Position numbers and translations under genes: made by a program | Notes under the pieces: model-generated | The model's database searches: none | What the model was told of the DNA's origin: nothing | The model's input: only the letters and a program-made list of their open reading frames with translations | Shown: in pieces, positions 7,744 through 12,806 of the stretch | Layout of the letters: each line of letters starts with the position of its first letter | Numbering within the stretch: position 1 is the stretch's first letter | Origin: an uncultured Candidatus Saccharibacteria bacterium | GTDB taxonomy: Bacteria; Patescibacteria; Saccharimonadia; Saccharimonadales; UBA1547 | Direction of reading: 5' to 3' | DNA: 12,806 nucleotides | Assembly (NCBI GenBank): GCA_946480535.1 | Contig: CAMLKA010000030.1 | Span: 1-12,806 of the forward strand

Positions 7744-8657
7744 TACAAAACACCTCCATTAGGTGACGGACCCTGACCTTTTTTCACAAAGGTTGTCGCA
7801 AGGTTGTCGAAGTTACCGAGTGGCTGACGCACCGCTGTGTCTGGGTTGTAGTAGTTGTAGTACAACTCGCCCAGTGATTTTGTATCAAGCTGCACACTTT
7901 GTACGCCAATTTGGAAAAGGCCGGCCATTACAGAGTCGACGCGGTTTTTAATTTCATCTTTCGCCTTCTGGTACGAAGCAGCGTCAATGCTTGTAATCGT
8001 GTTTTGAGGACGAGCAAAGAGCTTACCAAAGAAGCCCTTCCCCTGCTCAACAAGATTAGCGGCGTCACCCTTCGGGAAGTATGGAATCACAATATAGAAC
8101 GACTTCTCCATAATGTTTGCTTCCTGCGAGAGCGCGTCGATGAAGTTGATGTAATCATCCATAAGAACACCGAGGAGCATGTTGTCCTGTGAGCGACGAG
8201 TGCTAATGAGCTTATCGATGTATGGCCCGATATCAACGCGCTGTGAGCGAATAAGGATTTGCACTGGGAAGTTGAGCGAGTTGAGGAAGTTCTGGTAGCT
8301 ATACTCTACTCCCTCGCGTTCACGGTCGCTCATAAGGTCGAAGTTAATTGACTTACACGCAACAACAGCACGGAACGAACCGTCAATCATAATGACCATG
8401 CTGTCGCGAATCTCAGAGAGCTGAAGGGTGCTTTGGGTTGAGTTTGGATTTTTTGGTGTAGGCTTGGCTGGCCCTTGAGGTCCCGAGCCAACTGGTCCTA
8501 CCGCTGGTTGTTGCGATGCATAAGTAGGAGCTTGGACTGGTGCTGGCTGTCCAGGGATTTGCATTTGTTGCTGCATAACAGGAGAACCCTGTGGTTGCAC
8601 AGGTTGAGGTACCCCTTGAGGCTGGGGTTGGTTATATGGAGAATTGTTAGGCGGCAT
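7743..8657 (-). CDS. Stand-alone TraC-like domain protein with Pro/Gln-rich N-terminus
   Basis: This 304-residue protein sits directly before virB4. Residues 1-72 are low-complexity Pro/Gln-rich (repeated QPQG, PQPV, QGP units) and probably disordered. Residues about 75-285 form one soluble alpha/beta domain opening with QLSEIRDSMVIMIDGSFRAV and containing FNVxFPVQILIRSQRV-like strands (131-141) and the FYIVIPYFP strand (187-195). This resembles the N-terminal TraC/VirB4-like domain found as a separate gene next to virB4 in CPR bacteria and some Gram-positive elements. No Walker A or B is present, so it is not an ATPase. There is no signal peptide or TM, and one cysteine (C101). A structural or adaptor role at the cytoplasmic base of the channel is inferred. 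The start lacks a clear ribosome site at normal spacing (AGAGGG abuts the ATG, GGAG is 18 nt away). No in-frame alternative exists upstream, though M28 could start a shorter form. Confidence 0.82.
   Translation of the reverse strand: MPPNNSPYNQPQPQGVPQPVQPQGSPVMQQQMQIPGQPAPVQAPTYASQQPAVGPVGSGPQGPAKPTPKNPNSTQSTLQLSEIRDSMVIMIDGSFRAVVACKSINFDLMSDREREGVEYSYQNFLNSLNFPVQILIRSQRVDIGPYIDKLISTRRSQDNMLLGVLMDDYINFIDALSQEANIMEKSFYIVIPYFPKGDAANLVEQGKGFFGKLFARPQNTITSIDAASYQKAKDEIKNRVDSVMAGLFQIGVQSVQLDTKSLGELYYNYYNPDTAVRQPLGNFDNLATTFVKKGQGPSPNGGVL
8442..8657 (-). repeat. Low-complexity Pro/Gln-rich coding segment of the TraC-like gene
   Basis: The first 72 codons encode a degenerate Pro/Gln/Gly/Val mixture with recurring PQ, QPQG and QGP units and a MQQQMQ patch. 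There are no predicted structure elements. It is part of the gene and not a DNA satellite: the units are imperfect and vary in length. Confidence 0.65.
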
Positions 8658-8692
8658 ACCCTCTTACGATCCCACTCCTTTAGAGATTTGAA

Positions 8693-9724
8693 CTATCGAA
8701 GTGAAATAACAACTTCGTCGGACGCTTCCTCGGCTTTTTCGTGTAAACGCTTCGCTTCGTGGGCAATCGTCTCGATAGACAAATCAGGGTTGTTTGCAAG
8801 GTTCATTATACCAGCAGTAAGGGCTGCGTCGCTAGTGGTTGCGGGCTTTTCTTCTACTTTTGGTGCAGGCTGTGCTTGTGCTGCTGGCTGAGCAGCGATT
8901 GTTGGCGCAGGTACAGGTGGTCGAATGTCGCTTTGCGCCTGGTGCGCAGTGTCGTTTAACGGCTGAATAATTGACTGGTGGAAGGTTGGATATGGGTCGA
9001 AGTGTGGAGCTGGAGTGTTCGCACTCGCCTGCCCCTGTGCGACCTGCATTTGCTGAGACATTTGAGCCAGAAGCGGATCAACGCCGGTAGGCGCAGCAGG
9101 AGCGGCAGGGACTGTTGGCGCAGGTACGACAGTTGCTTGAATCATACGCTGCCTCGCCTCTTCACGCATACGTTCAGTACTTTGTGTCATCATTTGGTCA
9201 AACGTGTGAGCAACAGAAGTGTTCGTATCAAGAATGTCAGTCGCGCTTTGCGCTTCAAGGTACACATCGTTGTTCATGGCCGTGCCCGGCGCACCTGATA
9301 CACCACGAATCGCCCATCCACCCGAGTCAACGATATCTGCAAGGTAGCTGAGACGCTGAGCGGCTTCGGTTTGTGATAAATCTTTTGTTCGCTGCACTTC
9401 AACGGTCTTTGGGGCCGAGATTTCAATTAATGTCTCAATCCCCTCTGGATCCCAGTTACGCATTCGAGGTTTCAGATAAAACGAAACCATTGCCGCCATG
9501 TAAATTTCCATTGGTTGGTCTTTACGAAGCGGCAGCGCGAGGGTACCAAAGAAAATAATGATTGGCAGCGGAATAATGGCGAGGCCAATAAAGAGTTGCG
9601 CGAGTCCCCAAGCTGCTACTCCGGCGAGCGCCACGATAATCAAGTAAATAAACTGGCGGAAGCTAAACGGACCAATGAGTTTGTCATCGGCTTCGACGTC
9701 TTGGGGGACTTTATAAGTTGCCAT
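8693..9724 (-). CDS. PrgI-family type IV secretion membrane protein with long C-terminal extension
   Basis: The first 95 residues match the PrgI family, small inner-membrane subunits encoded beside virB4 in Gram-positive-type conjugation systems (VirB3-like position). They open MATYKVPQDVEADDKLIGPF, followed by a paired hydrophobic hairpin at about 22-44 and 45-66, then the basic LRKDQPMEIY and LKPRMRNWDPEG segments. Typical PrgI proteins are about 100-150 residues; this one has 343. The extra part contains a small conserved-looking block (LSYLADIVDSGGWAIRGVSG, 125-144), a helical stretch at about 165-197, Pro/Ala-rich linkers (about 200-215 and 268-297) and a charged C-terminal helix (about 315-340). 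No cysteine is present. The gene lies 22 nt after the VirB6-like gene and 35 nt before the TraC-like gene. Its ribosome site is weak. The extension probably lies in the cytoplasm, where it could contact the ATPase; that part is inference. Confidence 0.88.
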   Translation of the reverse strand: MATYKVPQDVEADDKLIGPFSFRQFIYLIIVALAGVAAWGLAQLFIGLAIIPLPIIIFFGTLALPLRKDQPMEIYMAAMVSFYLKPRMRNWDPEGIETLIEISAPKTVEVQRTKDLSQTEAAQRLSYLADIVDSGGWAIRGVSGAPGTAMNNDVYLEAQSATDILDTNTSVAHTFDQMMTQSTERMREEARQRMIQATVVPAPTVPAAPAAPTGVDPLLAQMSQQMQVAQGQASANTPAPHFDPYPTFHQSIIQPLNDTAHQAQSDIRPPVPAPTIAAQPAAQAQPAPKVEEKPATTSDAALTAGIMNLANNPDLSIETIAHEAKRLHEKAEEASDEVVISLR

Positions 9725-9746
9725 ATGTTCAGTTTACCACGGTGCT

Positions 9747-12700
9747 TTAAGGGATATTTTGAATATTTGCTGGGAGCGCCGATACGTCACCATTGTTCAG
9801 CTCGGCATACAGGTCGCGGAGGAACTTACGTTCACGCTCCTTGATGCGAACGTTGATACGACGGTCTGTGAGGGCGGTTTTAAGGCTCTCAACCATAGTT
9901 GCAGCACGTTCTGGTGGAATAACCTTTTCTTTACCAAGTTGCGTAATTTGGCCAATATCGTTCTTGTCCATATTTGACCACGCCTCGGCAGATACACCCT
10001 TCGCGACGATCGTATTGAAGGTTTGAATACCGTTGGCGGTCTGAAGTGTCGGCGAAGCGGCGGCCTGTGCGCTTGTCATTTGGCCGCTTGCAACGAGTGT
10101 AATTTCTGGTGTCTCGTAGGCACCGTTTCGAAGCGCCTCAATTTCACCTGGGCCAAGCCCCATTGGCTTACCGGCACTACTGCCAATCCTATCGGCAAAG
10201 GCTTTTTGAAGGTTCTGAACCGCACTAATCTCCTCAGGGTTACCGGCTGCATTGTTGAGTGCAGTTGAAAGGTATTCGAGGTATGGCTTCACGGCGTCAA
10301 TATTTCCACTATCAACCACTGCACGGCCGGCCGCTTCACGCTCTTCTGTGGTAAGGTTGCGGCCAGGATTTGCTGGATCGCTTCCCTGCGCATATGCAAG
10401 CAGGCTATCAGTACCAACACCGGCGTCACGGTGTTGGATTGAGTAAGCGGTAACGTTCGATTCGTATGCCTTGCGCTGCGTCTCGATTGCCTGCGCACCA
10501 ACCAGGGCTTCACCGTGAACAGTATCGATACCAGCCATTTGTTCAGCCAGTGAGCCAGGTCCTGAAGAGCTGGTAACTGCTTCGGTAAACTCTGCCTGCT
10601 GAACACGCTGTGCGGCTGCGGTTGCAGAGTTTGCTACGGCAGATTCAACTTGCGCACCCTGAATACGCGCAACGGTTGCGGCGTCGTAGCCTTGAGCAAC
10701 AAGTTCGGCTGCGCCCTGTGCGCTTGTTGCTTCGGTAACGCGTTGATCAAGCTGCTGCTGAAGCGCGCCCTGTTCTTTCTTGCTTGCTGCACTATCGAGC
10801 TTAGCATTCATGGTGTTAACATTTGCTTGCTGTGCGCGTTCAAGTGCTACAGCTGCACGGTCTGACTGTGCCGTCGCTTCAACCTGTCGGTGCTGAAGCT
10901 GAAGGAGTCCAGGGTCGGTCGACTTTGCCGTAGCAAAGGTCGCGTCTTGTTCGGCACGAACGGTCTTCGACGCCTCTTCGGCACGCTTAGTAGATTGTAT
11001 AGCTGCTGCAAGCCCCGCGTCGGTTTGGGTGCGTTGATCGAACTGGCTTTGGGTACGCGCTTCATTACGAGCAGTACGTACCTTGGCGGCGCGGCCAGCG
11101 GTATCGATTGCGTTGAGCCCAGGATTGCTTAATACGCGCATTGATTGTGCTTCACGAAGTTGTTCGCCTATTGCATTGCTTTCAACTGCGTTATTTTCCG
11201 CAGCTACATTATATGCATGGTCGGCGGTACCTGCAGTTGCCTTGCGACGGTCCGAACGAACCTTGAATGTGCTATCATTCGCGGCCTTACGAGTGTGGTG
11301 CGTTTGTTGTTCATCCAACGCATGAGCCGCTCGTTGTCCAGCCTTCGTCGAGCCATCAACAGCCATTTCACGCCAATTTTCTTGCGCCTCTCCCTTGAGG
11401 TTTTCGGTCTCAGCGTTACGAGACATACGTCGGTTACTCCAGCGCTGGGCCATATTTGTTCGCCCCTCTGCTTGGCGTGCGCCGAAGAAATTCCTTCGTC
11501 CTGCTTGGTAAGCAGCTTTCTGCTTTTCAATTTGCCCAGCGGTGGCACCCTTGATTGGGTTGCGGACTTTCTGCGCCATTCCCATAAGTTTGCCGCCAAT
11601 ATTTCCAAGAAGACTATTAGAAGACTTAATGAGCCATGGCAACATACCAAGCGGCGCCGCCATAATGAAGATGGCCGCAAGTGCAGAGAGCGGTTGGTCG
11701 GAAACTACGACAACTGACGCAGCAAACTTCGCACCCGCAAACAGCAGCGCTGCCATCGGGAACAGTACCAACATACTCACGAATAACTTACGCCATTTCG
11801 TGAACAAATTTTGTGTATTCGGCAGCAGGTATGCCGCAATTGCGAGCGGCGCAATCACAATCAGTACAACAATAAGTGCGTTACGAATGAAGAGTGTTGC
11901 AACAGCAGCAAGGAGTGCGAGTACCACTACAGCAATGACTGGAAGCGCCATGAGTCCAAGGACACCTAGTGAAAGTCCCCCCGCGGTCGCTGCGATCGTT
12001 ACGACGGTACCCGCCACAGCAACAGCCCCAGCGCCTGTTACGAACGCACCAATAATTTCAGCTGCATTCATTGTGGCCGAACTTGCATCGGGCGCGAGTG
12101 TTGAGAATATCTGATGAATACCAACACCGGCAATATTCGTAATATCTACCGCAATCGCCATGATGTAGAACGAGGTGTTAATTGCAATCGCCACAATAAT
12201 TAAGCGTGGCAACGTTTTCTTCACGCCATAGTTCGAAATACCCATGCTGGTGAGCTGCGAGAAGATAATAATAATGAAGCCAATGACGAGCACGACGTTC
12301 GCCAGGTTTCGAATATTACGCCACGCCGTAAATTGTGCCGACTCCCCTCCTGCTGCATTTGTTGCGGTGAGTGGTTGGAGTCGAAGTACGCTATCAATCC
12401 AGCCGTACATTGCGTCGCCAAGTCCACCAAGCGCATTCAACAGCGGACAGACCATCCAGCCAATACCATCAACGATACAGGACGTTGCGGTCGTGTCTTT
12501 ATTTGGATCTTCAGGGGTTCCTGATTCACTCAGCACTGCTCCACCGCCGGCAACTGCAAGTTTTGTTGCGCCATGAGTACAGGCATCACGCTTAGCCTTA
12601 TTTGTATCAGCGAGTGGCTGGCCGCTTGAGTTGAGGCTATCTGGAGCTGGATAGGTTGAGTTACAGTAGCTTGGGTTTGCCCTATTTACTGCACCATTAA

Positions 12701-12806
12701 TACACGCCCCAACAAGACCAGCGTCCGTACCGTAGCTCTCCATACATAATTCACCTGCCGTCTTGCCATTTGCATCGGTAGGGTTGCCTGCTCCAAGGAA
12801 ACAAGC
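9747..12806 (-). CDS. VirB6/TrbL-like polytopic channel protein with very long cytoplasmic tail (5' truncated)
   Basis: The frame runs open to the right edge: 21 codons precede the first in-window ATG (12743), so the true start is outside and more than 1019 residues exist. Numbering from that ATG, residues up to about 99 form a Cys-containing, predicted external domain with a thrice-repeated ACxxGA motif and a GIGWMVCP block (93-100). About seven hydrophobic segments follow at 147-168, 179-201, 227-255, 260-285, 284-308, 320-345 and 352-371, with a TKWRKLF segment before the sixth. This is the layout of VirB6/TrbL channel subunits. After a basic stretch (380-450) comes a roughly 550-residue Ala/Gln/Glu/Arg-rich, largely helical and probably coiled-coil tail with no cysteine. 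Ordinary VirB6 proteins are about 300-400 residues without such a tail. It is the most upstream visible gene of the operon. Family assignment rests on topology and context more than on motifs. Confidence 0.83.
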   Translation of the reverse strand, partial: ACFLGAGNPTDANGKTAGELCMESYGTDAGLVGACINGAVNRANPSYCNSTYPAPDSLNSSGQPLADTNKAKRDACTHGATKLAVAGGGAVLSESGTPEDPNKDTTATSCIVDGIGWMVCPLLNALGGLGDAMYGWIDSVLRLQPLTATNAAGGESAQFTAWRNIRNLANVVLVIGFIIIIFSQLTSMGISNYGVKKTLPRLIIVAIAINTSFYIMAIAVDITNIAGVGIHQIFSTLAPDASSATMNAAEIIGAFVTGAGAVAVAGTVVTIAATAGGLSLGVLGLMALPVIAVVVLALLAAVATLFIRNALIVVLIVIAPLAIAAYLLPNTQNLFTKWRKLFVSMLVLFPMAALLFAGAKFAASVVVVSDQPLSALAAIFIMAAPLGMLPWLIKSSNSLLGNIGGKLMGMAQKVRNPIKGATAGQIEKQKAAYQAGRRNFFGARQAEGRTNMAQRWSNRRMSRNAETENLKGEAQENWREMAVDGSTKAGQRAAHALDEQQTHHTRKAANDSTFKVRSDRRKATAGTADHAYNVAAENNAVESNAIGEQLREAQSMRVLSNPGLNAIDTAGRAAKVRTARNEARTQSQFDQRTQTDAGLAAAIQSTKRAEEASKTVRAEQDATFATAKSTDPGLLQLQHRQVEATAQSDRAAVALERAQQANVNTMNAKLDSAASKKEQGALQQQLDQRVTEATSAQGAAELVAQGYDAATVARIQGAQVESAVANSATAAAQRVQQAEFTEAVTSSSGPGSLAEQMAGIDTVHGEALVGAQAIETQRKAYESNVTAYSIQHRDAGVGTDSLLAYAQGSDPANPGRNLTTEEREAAGRAVVDSGNIDAVKPYLEYLSTALNNAAGNPEEISAVQNLQKAFADRIGSSAGKPMGLGPGEIEALRNGAYETPEITLVASGQMTSAQAAASPTLQTANGIQTFNTIVAKGVSAEAWSNMDKNDIGQITQLGKEKVIPPERAATMVESLKTALTDRRINVRIKERERKFLRDLYAELNNGDVSALPANIQNIP
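11394..11606 (-). other. Basic juxtamembrane segment of the VirB6-like protein
   Basis: Residues about 380-450 (numbered from the ATG at 12743) follow the last membrane segment and are dense in Lys/Arg, for example KVRNPIKGA, AGRRNFFGARQ and RWSNRRMSRN. The positive-inside rule then places the following tail in the cytoplasm. Nucleic-acid or phospholipid contact is possible but unproven. Confidence 0.6.

Noticed and set aside
8475..9298. Plus-strand frames opposite the PrgI and TraC-like genes.
   Set aside because: Their Arg/Trp/Cys-rich compositions are typical of the reverse strand of Pro/Gln/Ala codons. There is no domain or start signal, and the opposing genes are clearly real.
11145..12114. 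Long plus-strand reading frames (for example 11145-11717 and 11542-12114, 190 codons each) opposite the VirB6-like gene.
   Set aside because: They are antisense shadows of an Ala-rich gene: low-complexity Ala/Ser/Thr translations, no recognisable domain, no ribosome sites, and fully nested in a better-supported gene.
9747..12743. Treating the ATG at 12743 as the true start of the VirB6-like protein.
   Set aside because: The frame remains open to the window edge, the 21 upstream codons continue the Cys/ACxxGA pattern, and no signal peptide or start-site signal is seen at 12743.

Overview
The window reads as a chromosomal segment from a small-genome bacterium of the Patescibacteria/CPR type, most likely a Saccharibacteria (TM7) relative. 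The basis is the gene set and order (long VirB6-like protein, PrgI-family protein, stand-alone TraC-like domain protein, VirB4 ATPase, then large exported wall-active proteins), which resembles what I know of Saccharibacteria type IV secretion loci. The lineage is an inference; no 16S rRNA or other strong taxonomic marker is present. The standard code fits: eight reading frames run without internal TGA, and all eight visible stops are TAA or TAG.

Layout. At the left edge (1-822, + strand) is the 3' part of recF, whose 5' end lies outside the window. Everything else (819-12806) is a single block of seven tightly packed minus-strand genes, convergent with recF. In transcription order (right to left) they are: a VirB6/TrbL-like polytopic protein with a very long cytoplasmic tail (5' end outside the window), a PrgI-family protein with a long C-terminal extension, a TraC-like domain protein, a VirB4/TraC-type ATPase, a 1005-residue membrane protein ending in an M15/VanY-type peptidase domain, a secreted two-domain hydrolase (lysozyme-like plus CHAP), and a single-pass membrane protein of unknown function. 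Junctions range from a 1-nt overlap to a 35-nt gap, so this looks like one operon. Its promoter must lie beyond the right edge. There is no gene-free stretch longer than about 35 nt, and I saw no RNA gene, IS element, CRISPR array or convincing terminator.

How the genes fit together. VirB4 would be the cytoplasmic motor, PrgI and VirB6 the inner-membrane channel parts, and the TraC-like protein an accessory on the cytoplasmic face. The two large exported proteins carry three putative peptidoglycan-acting modules (a glycosidase fold, a CHAP cysteine peptidase/amidase, and a zinc DD-peptidase). That is more wall-cutting capacity than the usual single VirB1-like hydrolase of monoderm conjugation systems. 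Cysteines are almost confined to the parts predicted to be outside the cell. No relaxase, VirD4 coupling protein, integrase or DNA-transfer gene lies in the window, so whether the machine moves DNA, effectors or something else cannot be decided here. In an epibiont, a wall-penetrating secretion machine is an attractive hypothesis.
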